Shown: piece by piece, positions 1-10,317 of the stretch
How positions within the stretch are numbered: position 1 is the first letter of the stretch
Layout of the letters: each line of letters starts with the position of its first letter
Assembly: GCA_947396885.1 (NCBI GenBank)
Contig: OX377205.1
Coordinates: forward strand, 28,521,899-28,585,898
Length of the DNA: 64,000 bases
Origin: Heligmosomoides polygyrus polygyrus
Lineage: Eukaryota > Nematoda > Chromadorea > Rhabditida > Heligmosomidae
Reading direction: 5' to 3'
Notes under the pieces: model-generated
Seen by the model: only the letters and a program-made list of their open reading frames with translations
The model's database searches: none
What the model was told of the DNA's origin: nothing
Program-made: the position numbers and the translations under genes

Positions 1-689
1 TGCAATTTGGCACATCAACGATCGATGTTCTCCGCGCCCTTACACGCTCAAGTTACAGTTCTCACCACTCTAAGCAACACCGTTCAATTCTCCATCAGGA
101 ACACTATCGAATGGTACCCTAATTGGCCAACTTCGAAAATATTGATTCTCGGTGACGTCATTGCCCCTCCGCTGCGGCCTTGTCCTCCATGCGAAATTAT
201 CAAAAATCGATATCTCCAAAATTGGTCGACATTGACACTGTTCGATAGAGCCTTTCGAGCTGAACGGAAAGGTGCCATCGCGAGTGTCGAAGACTCAAAC
301 GTGGGCGAGTAATGGCGGAAGAAAGCTCACCGCTGCCTCCGCCGCTCTAATTGGCGGATGGGACTAAGGTAGTTTAGACAGCTGGAAAGCTGTGAACGAT
401 TCCTCATAAGGCACCTTAAGTGCTCTGCTAGCAAACGGATTTGCATGCCGTTAGCTCGCCTCGACTTATCACAGTGGTCGACTGAATTCGGAAAAAATTG
501 CGTCGCACAAGCCTGACCTGCATTTTCGCACCACCGTAACTTTGTACGCTCTTAGGCTATATCGCTGTGCTTTAGAGAACTGTTACAGCTTCTCAGTGAC
601 CACAAATGCCACAAGCTGCAGCCGGAAGGGTTCACACTTGACAGAGTTATTCCGCTCCAAACACGCCCGCGCGTTCAATTTGCGAGCGG

Positions 690-1295
690 TCGCGCCACCT
701 CGACTGATAGATTCGATTGTATATGCATTGTTCGCGGCGCACTCCAAGCGCAAGCTAGACAATCCTAGAGCAATGCCTGAGTAGGGCGGCTAGGGATTTC
801 TGATAAAACTCCCTAAACGCTCTCTCTACAAGCTGTCGCGTCCTCTCGATTGATAGGTTCGTTTCTATATGCATTGTTCACGGCGCACTCCAGATGCAAG
901 CTGGACAGTCCTTGAGCAATGCCTGATTAGGGCGGCTAGGGATTTCTGATAAAACACCCTAAACGCTCACTCTACAAGCTTTCTCGCCCACTCGATTGAT
1001 AGATTCGTTTCAATATGCATTGTTCACGGCGCACTCCAGATGCAAGCTGGACAGGCCTAGAGCAATGCCTGAGTGGGGCGGCCGGGAATTTCCTTTAAAA
1101 CTCCCCTCATTCTACATGCTGTCGCTCGCAGTTTAGGTTGTCGCGCCCACTCGATTGATTCTGTCGGGCCTATATGCATTGTTCACAGCACGCCATGTCG
1201 GCATTTAGCTCCAAACAGTAGGCCATCCTCGTCCAAGTGCATGGGCAAGCTCCTTTCATCAGCCTAACGTCCACAAGTTGAGGACGCCACACCCT
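690..1295 (+). repeat. Tandem array of about 146-bp units
   Basis: The marker ATGCATTGTTC recurs at about 722, 869, 1015 and 1174, a spacing of 147, 146 and 159 bp. Each unit carries a CGGCGCACTCC block, an AGCAATGCCTGA block and a CTCGATTGAT block. The same units build the arms of the foldback at 39988-45081, so this array is part of that repeat family and not an independent satellite. Confidence 0.75.
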
Positions 1296-1297
1296 AA

Positions 1298-1432
1298 GGC
1301 CTATGTCATACCATCGCTCACCCCGAGCGAAGCCTAATGATAGGCTCCTATATCGACTCATCGCTTCGCGCGATCGATATGGGAGCTCATCATTAGGCTT
1401 CGCTCGGGGTGAGCGGTGGTATGACATAGGCC
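1298..1432. mobile_element. MITE, PIF/Harbinger-like (135 bp, near-perfect palindrome)
   Basis: The element starts GGCCTATGTCATACC and ends with its reverse complement, apart from one change. The arms are almost fully self-complementary around about 1365. It is flanked on both sides by TAA (1295-1297 and 1433-1435). A 3-bp TAA/TTA target duplication with GGCC-type ends is typical of PIF/Harbinger MITEs. Two other copies of similar size and ends lie at 5765-5903 and 39305-39445. It is non-coding. Confidence 0.65.
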
Positions 1433-1559
1433 TAAACGATTTGAATCTGGCGCGACGCGTGGCGAGCGGAAAACGGCGCTCTCCGGCGCCCTTTTGCGCC
1501 GCTTCTCATCTTTGGCGCCGCTTGTGCTTGTTGGACGCAGCGGCATGTCCGGTACTGTA

Positions 1560-3735
1560 CCTAAAGGGCTTGAATAAAGATGAATGTTGATGACAATTAA
1601 CTGAATAAATATATTCAAAGTATGACATTGTAAGACCAGCTAACAGTGGACTAAAGTTGCCTCCTTGAGGAACCCCATGCTTTTGTTTAAATAACATATC
1701 ACCAATAGTACAGAAACTATTATTAAGCAAGTATTCAACATAGTATATAAGTTCCTAAATATTATATGTTCTAGTATTGAAAATAAACTAGTTATCAGTG
1801 TAATAAATTTTATTGAAACCATTAAAGGCAATAAACTCCTTATTAGCATTTTTAAAACAAAGATTAAGTATACTTGTTATATTATTTAATATAACACCGT
1901 GAGGAAGATTAGTAAACATGTTGGTGAAGTCGGCAGTCAGGAAATTAAGATCACTCCCTGTAACACTACAAACTTCATCGCTAATGTTTGTGTTATTAAT
2001 AGACCAATACCATATGAAGTTATGATTCCTAATCGTAATGGAGTTTAAATAATTTTTAAAGTGTTGTTTGATATGTGTCAAATATGTTGTAGTTCCACTG
2101 CTAGGGGTTTGACGCTGCTTCTAGACGCTCCTGCAATAAATCTAAATTTAACTGGAGTTTATATAACTTAGAAGGCAATAAATGTTAGGTATAATACTAT
2201 TTACTACTGAAGGTAATTTGAGAGTATTACAAAAGTCAGTGTCGCTGTCTATAAGATTATTACTAAAAGAGTCATGACACCATTCATAAGTTATAGACCC
2301 TGAAATAATAAAGGAATCACCAAATATATTAATCCCCACCTCTTTTAAAATTACTTTAACATAAAGTAGTTTGCACATTATACCATAATTATTTCTAGCT
2401 TTGTCTAAAGATCATATAACAAAATTGTTGCGAAGAAATTTAAGGTAACTGTAATTGCATCTCAATATATTAACGTTACGATTTTGTTTAGACAAAACTT
2501 TACTGAGTTTTTTGTCAAATTGTTCAAGTAAATATGTTTTAACTTTTACATTGTTTTGTGCATTTAATTTATATAGCCTCTTAAAAGATTGCATTACTTT
2601 ATTTATAGTGGGAACTTTCCAATCATGGAATTGTCTATCATCTACTATGGTATGCTCTTTGTATTCAGTTCCCATACTCATAATTTTCCAAAGAGAGAGA
2701 TCTTTTAATATATCTAAATTACAAGTAATTACATGTCCATGTACAGTATTATTGTATTTTTTATAATCATTAGAGCTACATAAACAATCTGATTTAATAA
2801 CATCTATGATGGATGTTCTATTTAAGCCTCTTAAAGGTTTGATATAGGTAAATATTTTATGTGAAACAGGTAGAGGAAATGTATAAACCAGTCTATTATG
2901 TAAAAACGTTTTATTGTTACCCGCAACAATGCCTTTTAAATAAGTACTATTTAGGATTTTATTACAAATAATAGTATCTAATCCACTGTGTATAAAGCTA
3001 ATAGTAATGATATTTACCTTAGCTTGTTTTTTAGGGTTTATTTGTTTAGATTTATTATTATACCAAAAGCTGCAAAGGATGCAAAGCAGTGATCGCCTAA
3101 TTAATTTCCCAAAATTGTTTTAAAAATTGCTATCGAAGCATAAAGCGTTTAAACGTCTAATAAAAACCTTTTTCAAAAACTTTATATATCTGTATAATAA
3201 TACTACATCATCTAGATTATTGGCCTTTCAATAAATTCTTGTGCTGTAGTTTTATTCTTATTTTTATTTCTACGTATGCTACGTATTTTGCGCTTGACTA
3301 TTGACAAACTATAAAACAGGTAGTTTCTTTATAGCGTAGAGGATTCTTAATATTAGAGAGGTTTCCATATTCTTGAATATTGTCATTTAAACCAAGTGGA
3401 TAAGCTGTATTTAGTAGTTTAATCCAAAACAATTTCTTTTCTTGTAATATTGCCCTCTCTACATTATCGGAAAAATTATCGAGAATGTAGAATTGTACTC
3501 TTCTTCATTTACACGTTTCATTAAAATGGTTATAAAGAAAGTTGCTTACGTCATTTTCGATAATATGGTATAAATGTTCTTTAAATCTTTTTTTAATTCT
3601 TGTAGTCAGCCCAACATATTGTATCTTGCATTCTTTACATTCAAGACAGCCAATGACATGATGACTATCGCAACTGTTGCCAGGAGCAACATTAGTAAAC
3701 ACTTTAAGATAGGAGGAACTGCTTATAATATAGGG
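1560..3735 (-). mobile_element. Penelope-like retroelement with N-terminal GIY-YIG, decayed
   Basis: An AT-rich minus-strand element lies between two family-1 foldback segments. The foldback sequence stops after GTACTGTA at 1559 and resumes at about 3737. In the direction of translation the order is GIY-YIG endonuclease (about 3740-3300) and then reverse transcriptase (about 3060-1600). In classical Penelope elements the endonuclease is C-terminal. The permuted order matches the Naiad/Chlamys group. No TSD was identified, and the ends are placed only by where host repeat sequence stops. Confidence 0.6.
1600..3060 (-). pseudogene. Penelope-type reverse transcriptase, broken
   Basis: Read in pieces on the minus strand. 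An open stretch from about 3060 to 2412 encodes the region before the catalytic core. At about 2157-2128 the frame gives PVKFRFIAGASRSSVKPL, an early RT block of Penelope-like elements. At 2081-1788 the translation contains DFTNMFTNLPH, the RT block with the first catalytic Asp. At 1730-1640 it gives HGVPQGGNFSPLLAGLTM, the PQG block followed by the Penelope-style SPLLA stretch. Frameshifts and stops separate the pieces, so the protein is not made. The region is much more AT-rich than its flanks. Confidence 0.65.
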
Positions 3736-3740
3736 ACTGA
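3300..3740 (-). pseudogene. GIY-YIG endonuclease domain of the Penelope-like element
   Basis: On the minus strand 3660-3560 encodes CLECKECKIQYVGLTTR, followed by KRFKEHLYH. This fits the GIY-YIG family: a Cys pair before the core, YVG, and the R...EH block. After a frameshift near 3480 the reading continues with a KLFWIKLLNTAYPLGLND stretch, the typical end of this domain. It would nick DNA to prime reverse transcription. It lies upstream (N-terminal side) of the RT. It is interrupted by stops and has no convincing start codon. Confidence 0.6.
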
Positions 3741-5430
3741 TAGCGTTTTTGATGGATAACTGGAAGATGTTATTCAGAGTGGCGAGGACAGTAACCTGGG
3801 CGAGTAAGGGCGCGGAGAACATCGATCGTTGATGTGCCAAATTGCAAAGCATAGCGATGTAGGTTAAGAACGGACAAACTAATAGGGGTGCGAAAATGCA
3901 GGTAAGGCTTGTGCGACGCAATTTTCCGATTTCAGTCGACCACTGTGGTAAGACTGCAAATCCATGTGCTAGAGAGCATTGAGGGCACTTTACACTGACG
4001 TGCACACAGATCCCCACCTGCCTAAACTGCCTTAGTCCCATCGGTACTCGTGAAGCAAAGGGCCCGTGGTGCCGAGGGTTTGCCGGGAAACATGTTAACG
4101 CGGCAAACCCACGGCATCATGGGGCCGGTACTTATGAAGCACCCGTCCTCGGGTGCCGTGGGTTGCCGCGTTTTCGTCGTCCTCGTCGTCGTGTTTTCGT
4201 TTCCGTTTTTTCGTTTCCATTTTCGTCGTTCCGTTCCCGTTTTATCGTTCATAATGGCCCTCTGCCATTTAGAGCGGCGGACGGCAGCAGTAAGCTTTCT
4301 TCCGCCCTTACTCGCCAACATTTGAGTCTTCGACACTCGCAATGGCGCCGTTTTGTTCAGCTCTAAAAGCTCTATCGAATGGTAGCAATCTCAACTAATT
4401 TTGGAAATATCGATTTTTTGACAATTTCACATCGAGAACAAGGCCGCAGCAGAAGGACGATGACGTCATCGAAAATCGATATCTTCGAGTTGGGCCATGC
4501 TCAATAACATTTGGCAAAGCTTTTCATGCTGAATTTAATGGTATTATTGAGTGTAGGAAAATCTGTAATCTGGGCGAGTAAGAGCGAGGAGCTCGCCTAG
4601 TCTTACCACAGTGGTCGACTGAAATCGGAAAAAATTGCGTCACACAAGCCTCACCTGCATTTTCGCACCCCTGTAAGTTTGTCCGTTCTTAACATACATC
4701 GCTATGCTTTAGTAAGCTGCTAGAAATTCTTACCTACTACAAAATCCACAAGCTGCGGTCGGAAGGGTTTACACTTGACAGAGTTATTGCGCTCCAAACA
4801 CGACCGCGTGCAATTTGGGACATCAACGATCGATGTTCTCCGTGCCCTTACTCGCCTAGGTTACAGTTCTTGCCACTTTGAATGACACCGTTCAATTCTC
4901 CACCAAAAACGCTATCGAATTTTACTCTACTTGGCCAAATTCGAAAATACTGATTTCCGATGACGTCTTCGCCCCTCCGCTGCTGCCTTGTCCTCGATGC
5001 GAAATTATCAAAAGTCGATATTTGTCGAAAATTTTCCGCTCCGCTCTTTCGCGTCGACTCGACTGATTCTGCCGGGCCTATATGCATTGTTCACAGCGCC
5101 ATGCCAGCATTCGTTCCAAACAGTAGGCCATGACCGTCCAAACGCGTGGATAGGCTCCTTCCATCAGCAAATCAGCCTATCGTCACTCAGCGAGCGGTCG
5201 TGCCGACTCGATTGATTCTGCCGGGCCTAAATGCATTGTTAAAACGCGCGCCATGCCGGCAGTTAATTCCAAACAGTAGGCCATGCTCGTCCAAACGCGT
5301 GGATAGGCTCCTTCCATCAGCCTAACGTCCAGTGCGTCACACGCGACGCGTGACGAGCGGAAAATGGCGCTCACCGGCGCCATTTTGCGCCGCTTGTGCT
5401 TGTTGGACACAGCGGTATGTCCAGTACTGT
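3737..5430. repeat. Foldback family 1, second copy (rearranged)
   Basis: Left-arm orientation is seen at 3737-4040 (GAACATCGATCGTTG, then a TGCAGGTAAGGCTTG block) and at 4270-4500. Right-arm orientation is seen at 4560-5430 (GTCGACTGAAATCGG near 4614, ATCGATGTTCTCC near 4828, and units with ATGCATTGTT near 5080 and 5230). The terminus reads CAGTACTG followed by TA (5431-5432). A palindrome AAAATGGCGC/GCGCCATTTT lies near 5361-5388. Two arm segments on the left suggest local rearrangement. No gene is seen. Confidence 0.5.
4041..4150. repeat. Short palindromic insertion in the foldback arm
   Basis: A GC-rich block absent from the matching arm elsewhere. A direct repeat GGTACT..TGAAGCA occurs at its start (4041) and near 4127. 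Between them is an imperfect hairpin with arms GGGTTTGCCG and CGGCAAACCC (about 4077-4110). A TCGTC/TTTCG-rich low-complexity stretch follows to about 4250. Origin unknown. Confidence 0.35.
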
Positions 5431-5534
5431 AGTTCATTGATAAATGGTGATGTTCCTTCATTTAGCCTTTGGTGTGTTATTTGCTACCACATGAGATGCC
5501 TCATGTAATATTGTCCTATCCTAGAATCCTACTG

Positions 5535-5535
5535 T

Positions 5536-5581
<46 letters not shown>
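5535..5581. repeat. (TA)n(GA)n microsatellite
   Basis: An alternating TA run of about 25 bp is followed directly by a GA run of about 20 bp, inside the outer inverted repeat of the foldback at 5525-7698. The right arm has only a short TATATA at the matching place, so the run expanded on the left side. Confidence 0.9.
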
Positions 5582-5582
<1 letters not shown>

Positions 5583-5689
5583 TAAGCGTTTGCTACTGCC
5601 CTTCTTTCAGCCCGTCCGTCTGTGCGTCCGTCTGTCCAATTGGCCTTTCATAGAGGTCACATGTGTCATAGTGAAGGCGAGCGTCCGAG

Positions 5690-6080
5690 TTCAGAAGAAG
5701 TGTCACCGAAATCATTCAATAAGCATCAGCAGGGTTCACAAGACATGTCACCAATGTCGCGTAAGGCCCCGTTTATATGGTACTTCTTCGGGGCGCGACA
5801 CCACGCCACGCATAGTCGCCATATTGATTGTGCGACGCGATCGATCAATTGGGCCTCATTGCGTGGCCATCGAGTCGCGCCGCGACGAAGTATAAGCGTG
5901 GCCTAAAGCACGTCCGTGTTGAGGAGAGTCACCGCTGTCGCGCAAGGGGTGTCTAAGAAGGAGTGCAACTGATGTCGCGCAAAGGACGCCCGCTTGAAAA
6001 GACATGTCACCGGCGTCGTTAGGCAGGCGTTCGGATTCAGAAGAGGTGTCACGATGTCTTAAAGGGCCTGTTCAGATTCC
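5690..6080 (+). repeat. About 42-bp minisatellite, left foldback arm
   Basis: Degenerate repeats of a unit containing GTCCGAGTTCAGAAGAAG, TGTCACC and ATGTCGCGCAAG. They are interrupted by the MITE at 5765-5903. The reverse complement of the same unit fills 7290-7560. Confidence 0.7.
5765..5903. mobile_element. MITE, PIF/Harbinger-like (139 bp)
   Basis: Begins GGCCCCGTTTATATGG and ends in the reverse complement of GGCCACGCTTATACTTCG. It is flanked by TAA at 5762-5764 and 5904-5906. The ends resemble the copy at 39305-39445 (GGCCTGTGTTATACTTCG). It is non-coding and sits inside the left arm of the foldback at 5525-7698, so it arrived after that arm existed. Confidence 0.7.
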
Positions 6081-6109
6081 GAACACGTGCAATAGGAACA
6101 CAGTAAAGG

Positions 6110-6420
6110 GTGAGGGCAGTGAGGATTGGACCAATAAAGGGGGACCAGTAAAGAGAGGACCAGTAAAGGTTGTAGCAGCAGTAGAGACCGACGAAGGGGG
6201 AGGGCAGGGAGAAAGAAGTTTATAGGGGGGTGCAACGAAGGGGGAACCGGAAAAGGTTGACCAATGAAGGGGGACCAGTGGAGAGAGGACTAGTAAAGGG
6301 AAGACCAGTTAAGGGTGTTCAGTAAAGAGGTCCATTAATAGAACCATATGAGGCAAAACTAGTAAAGGGGACTAGTGAATGGGGATTAAAGAACGAGACC
6401 AATAAGGAGACCAGTATTTT
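6110..6420 (+). repeat. About 16-bp minisatellite, left foldback arm
   Basis: Repeats around GGACCAGTAAAGGGG with many variants (GACCAATAAAGGG, GACTAGTAAAGGG). They are inverted relative to the CCCTTTACTGGTCC-type array at 6675-7290. Confidence 0.8.
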
Positions 6421-6674
6421 TTCTCAGTGTCGTCAGCCCCAGAAGGAGATGCTTTCCGAAGCCTTTAAAAAGTCACCTGAAAATCTCACGGATGTTGTGT
6501 AAAATCACGTCTTCTGGATCCGGCTGCACATTGGATAACGTCTGTGACACTGCTGAGTGCTGAGTCCCAACGCATGTGTCACGACGTCTACGACATGTCT
6601 TCTACATCCCGACACACGTGGTAAGACGTCTGTGGCACGTCTTCTGACGCTCGTTGGACGACACTGAGAGAATA

Positions 6675-7290
6675 AACTGGTCCCTTCATTGATCCCTTTC
6701 GCTGATCCCCTTCATTTGTCTCTTTTACTGGTCCCCCTTTATTGGTTCTATTACTGAACCCTTCGCCGAACCCCCTTAACTGGTGTTCCCTTTATTGGCT
6801 TCCTCACTGATCCCCCTTGACTGGTCCTTCACTGGTACCCCATTTATTGGTCACCTTCACTGGACCCCCTTCCCCTTCACCGCTCTGCATTACTGGTTTC
6901 ACCTTCACTGGTTTCCCTTTATTGCTAAACCCTTTACAGGTTCCTCCCCCCTCCTATACCGGTCGCACCCTCGCTGGATCCTTGCACTGGTCTTTCTTCA
7001 GTGGTCCCCCTTTATTGTAAACCCTTTTCCGGTTCATCCTTCACTGGTCTCCCCCCCCCCCTCTTCGTCTGTCCTTACCCCTGCTCTCACCTTCTCCGGA
7101 CCTCAACTTACTGGTCTCCTCTTCACTGGTCCCCCTGTCCTTTACCGGTTCCCCTTACTGGTCCAACTTTCACTGGTACCCCCTTTACAGGTTCCCTCTT
7201 CACTGTTCCACCTTTACTGGTCCCTCCTTACTGGACCACCATCCTTCACCGCTCCCAATTACTAGTCCGACCTTCACTGGTAACACATCG
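6675..7290 (-). repeat. About 16-bp minisatellite, right foldback arm
   Basis: Dense array of CTTCACTGGTCCCCC-like units with a C-run of 11 near 7051-7061. Overlapping proline- and leucine-rich open frames here (for example 6783-7265) are a by-product of a unit lacking stop codons and are not genes. Confidence 0.8.
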
Positions 7291-7560
7291 TCTGAATCCG
7301 GACAGGCCTCTCGCGACATCGATGGCACCTCTTCTGAACCCAGGCACCTGATGAAGGACGTCGGTGACACGTCTTCTTAACCCAAACACTCCTTGCGCGA
7401 CATCGCAGACACCTCATCTCAACCCGGACGTCCTTTGCGCTACAATGGTGACGCCTTCTCTAAACTCGGACGCTCGCTTTCACGATGTAGAGACACCTGT
7501 TCGGAACTCGGACACCATTTGCGTTACATCGGCGGCACGTCTTCTAACTCCTCTCAACAC
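7290..7560 (-). repeat. About 42-bp minisatellite, right foldback arm
   Basis: Units containing CGCGACATCG, GGTGACACGTCTTCT and AACCCGGACG recur about six times. They are the reverse complement of the units at 5690-6080 and lie at the mirrored position. Confidence 0.75.
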
Positions 7561-7698
7561 GACGTAGGTGGTACCACACAGCAACAACCCCCACCCCATC
7601 CAAACACTTTCCCCCAAAACACTCCTCCACCACTCCTGTGCAAACAATCAAACACACACAGTGGCAAACGACCGTCCTCGCTTATATATAGTAGGATT

Positions 7699-8093
7699 AT
7701 TCCCGTCGGAATGCAAATGGTATCGAGCGCTGTACCAATACCAATTGTTTCCATTTTGTTTCCGTAGGTCAAACTCTTCGGATTAAGGCTCTCTCTATCT
7801 GTTCCTCGCCATGTACAGAATGAGTACTTCAGAGAATCGCGTACGCGGTAGAGTGTGGATTGGCCCCATAGGTACAGTTTTGAAGATTCTGTCCTACCGT
7901 ATCCCGCCATAGTATTCTATATAGCAAAGCCAGTTTTTCTGCTGTTTACTTTTTGTTACTTCACTGAATGAGAGAAGGCCTAAAATGGACCAGAAGACGG
8001 TCGGGGTGCGCTATTCTCGAGGTATGGGGCAAAGCCCCAAACCGGCAGTTGGCGGCCGATAGGACGTCTGGTGAATACATAACTATTAGATTG
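7699..8093. other. No recognised feature
   Basis: No convincing coding frame or repeat was found. A small perfect hairpin TGGGGC-AAA-GCCCCA lies at about 8027-8041. Confidence 0.4.
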
Positions 8094-8095
8094 GC

Positions 8096-8793
8096 AACTA
8101 ATTTCGTGGACTCTCAAGCGCCTTCAACAAAAGTGTTCATAAACAAATAACAAATAACAGTTTTCAACCAAAGTAAGATTTGTTGGAACGCAGGACTGCT
8201 TCCCATTTATCAGCTACCTGATCCATCCCACAGCTGTAGAATTCTTGTGCTTTTGAAGCCAAGAATCCTTGGAGGTGCATTTTGACATGGTACACATTAA
8301 TAAATCGTCGTCCAACCAAGAAGTGCTGCAGCGAGCTATAAAGGTGCTAGTCAATTGGCGCACGGCCTGTGCTGTAAGGTGGGTGAGTTAGACGCTCCCA
8401 GCTAAGGTCTTCGATTTTTTGAAGCCCCGACTCGTGACGTGTGATCTGGCTTATCTTGCTGATAGATAATTCCGCTCTTGAAAATCTGTCTGAACCGATT
8501 CCAGCGGAGTTCAGCCTGGGCGCGGCCAGTTTGAGAAGAGTAGTTTGGTGCAGTACTTCTTGGTTGGAAGACGATTTAATATTGTGGACCGGGTCAAAAT
8601 GAACCCCCAAAGAATCTTGGCTTTAAAAGCACAATAATTCTATGGCCGTGGGATAGACCAGCTACCTGATATATGGGAAGCACTTCTGCCTTCCGAGGGA
8701 TCTTATTTTAATAAAAAATTGTCATTAGTTATTTGTTAATAAATACTTTTGCTGAAGATTCTTGAGAGTCCACGGAATTAGTTGCCGACCTAA
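8096..8793. mobile_element. Mariner-derived foldback (two outward-facing 3' ends)
   Basis: The two ends are inverted copies: the left begins TTAGATTGGCAACTAATT at 8096 and the right ends with the complement of TTAGGTCGGCAACTAATT at 8793. Both are flanked by TA (8094-8095 and 8794-8795). Arms of about 235 bp (8096-8330 and 8556-8793) each encode, reading outward, the C-terminus of a mariner transposase. The left arm on the minus strand gives FLASKAQEFYSCGMDQVADK. The right arm on the plus strand gives FYGRGIDQLPDIWEALLPSE. The element therefore has two transposase 3' ends and no 5' end. Confidence 0.7.
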
Positions 8794-8795
8794 TA

Positions 8796-9537
8796 CAGGG
8801 TACGTAAAAAGTATTGACGCACCTACTTTTTGTTTCAGCTCCAGCTTTCTGTTTCTACTCCTCTAGGTTTTTATGTGTTATTTTTGTTGTCTGTATTGTG
8901 CTCAAAAAAAAACACTCACGAAAAAACTGGAGAAACATGATCGTCACCGTTACGGTGGCCCTTTTTTTGTCTGTTACCCAGACAGCTGAATACTTCCTTA
9001 ACAATAGAATTTGGCGCTGTTCGAAACGGTTGGTGAGGAAAGAGGTCAGCAACCCAAACGTCAGCCACGGCTCTGTCATAACAGATGATGATTACAAGAT
9101 GTTCAAGCACGATAACGTTCAAATCAAAAATTGTCAACCTCTGTCCCATAACGGCAAACAGATAACGCGCGCAGGTGTGAACAGCTTCTCAGGCGAGCAC
9201 AGCTTAAACGTGAACCCGCTGGATTACTCTTTCTAGGTGATTTTGAAGAATGAGGTCTGTGCTACTTTCAACAGAAGTGACCAGTCGCAGAAGGCTACCC
9301 TGTTCGAAACACGGAACAAAATGCAAGCGTGCGTGTATACTTGCGGCGCGTGCTCATGAATTTTTCCGCCGTTTTCGCTCCTGTATTCACAGTAAAGGAG
9401 CCGATGTCAATTACGACTTATTCTGTCGTGTTTGCAAGATCATTTTCCATATTTCTGAAATGAATATTTTAAAACGTACTGCGCAATACTATTTCCACAA
9501 CCGTCATTTACTGCGTCAATACCTTTTACGCACCCTG
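8796..9537 (+). mobile_element. Tc1/mariner-family element, internally deleted
   Basis: Inverted ends CAGGGTACGTAAAAAGTATT (8796) and the complement of CAGGGTGCGTAAAAGGTATT (9537), with TA at 8794-8795 and 9538-9539. The plus strand carries a broken transposase. A NNRIWRCSKRLVRKE stretch near 9000 resembles the NDRVW block. LNVNPLDYSF near 9207-9235 corresponds to the NPLDYS/W block holding the last catalytic Asp. HEFFRRFRSCIHSKG near 9355 fits the C-terminus. At about 740 bp it is shorter than full elements of this group (about 1.2-1.3 kb). It shares its left TA with the preceding element. Confidence 0.6.
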
Positions 9538-9539
9538 TA

Positions 9540-9921
9540 TATTCGAGGAAATTCTTATCCACATTTCCAGAACACAAACCTTTTGCATGGCAAAGACTTG
9601 TCTTTCATAAGAACTATGCCCGTATACCTGCACATTTTCAGAAATTTATCGAATAAACCATAACCAAACTAGTCTATTTTTCGACTTACCAGGAATAATC
9701 TAATAATCTTAAAACAGCCGAATAATACAATTTTTCGGCTTAATCAAAATTCCGAATAATTAAGCATTCAAATAAGCTGAATTTCGTGATCAAACATGAG
9801 CGGAGGGTTTTTTGCTGCGTTTATTCCTTCGAAACGGAAAGCTCAGCCAATTTCGATTAAACCCGTTTAATCATGTGCCATGTTTCGCATCTTCACATTG
9901 CAGACTCGATTAACGTGGGAT
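9540..9921. other. No recognised feature (AT-rich)
   Basis: AT-rich sequence with recurring CGAATAATTAAG-like words near 9720-9780. No gene or repeat boundary was seen. Confidence 0.4.
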
Positions 9922-10317
9922 AGACAGAATGTACCCTCTCCCACATGGTTCAGCGCCTCATCGTGGCGTGGGGGGTGGCAATGGGTGTCGAACTGCGATG
10001 TACAGCGGAGGTTTTCAATCTCCGGCAGGGTCTCCCAGGCTGAGAAGGAGTTCGACAATTCTTCGGAAGCCTAGCGAAGTCTGAATCACCGCACGCCCCG
10101 AAGGCACGAAAGGGGCACCCCGAAGGCAAGAAAGGGGTGATACGAGCTCCGCCCGGGGCGAGAAGGGAGGTAGACACCACAAATGGTTATTGGTTTTGTG
10201 GTGTCACCTCATGTGAAGTCCGGCACGCCATGCCCTGCAGAAATTGCAAAAATGGCAACGGTTCCAGCGTCAGGCCCAGGTTGACAGGCCGGCTGATGGA
10301 GAAACCTGTCACAAACC

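Larger units (their letters stand above)
1..1557 (+). repeat. Foldback family 1, right arm cut by the window start
   Basis: The blocks occur in the same order as in the right arm of the complete element at 39988-45081: an ATCGATGTTCTCC block near 21, a TGACGTCATTG block near 152, a GTCGACTGAATTC block near 478, a CCACAAGCTGCAGCCGGAA block near 609, then tandem units, then a terminus reading GGTACTG followed by TA at 1558-1559. The left arm lies outside the window. No coding potential is supported; short open frames here are chance. A 135-bp MITE sits inside at 1298-1432 and a Penelope-like element begins directly after the end. Confidence 0.6.
5525..7698. repeat. Foldback element with minisatellite arms (family 3)
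   Basis: The outer inverted repeat AATCCTACT (5525-5533) matches AGTAGGATT (7690-7698), followed inward on both sides by TATATA and an AAGCG...GTTTGC block. The left arm has a roughly 42-bp repeat family (5690-6080) and then a roughly 16-bp GGACCAGTAAAGGGG-type family (6110-6420). The right arm has the same two families in reverse order and opposite strand (6675-7290, then 7290-7560). The innermost pair TTCTCAGTGTCGTC / GACGACACTGAGAGAA (about 6420 and 6658-6673) encloses a roughly 230-bp core without coding signal. A MITE is nested at 5765-5903. No TSD was seen. Confidence 0.7.

Noticed and set aside
6783..7351. Open frames of 116-160 codons rich in Pro, Leu and Trp
   Set aside because: They lie wholly in the CCCTTTACTGGTCC-type minisatellite of a foldback arm. 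Several frames are open at once and there is no start context or homology.
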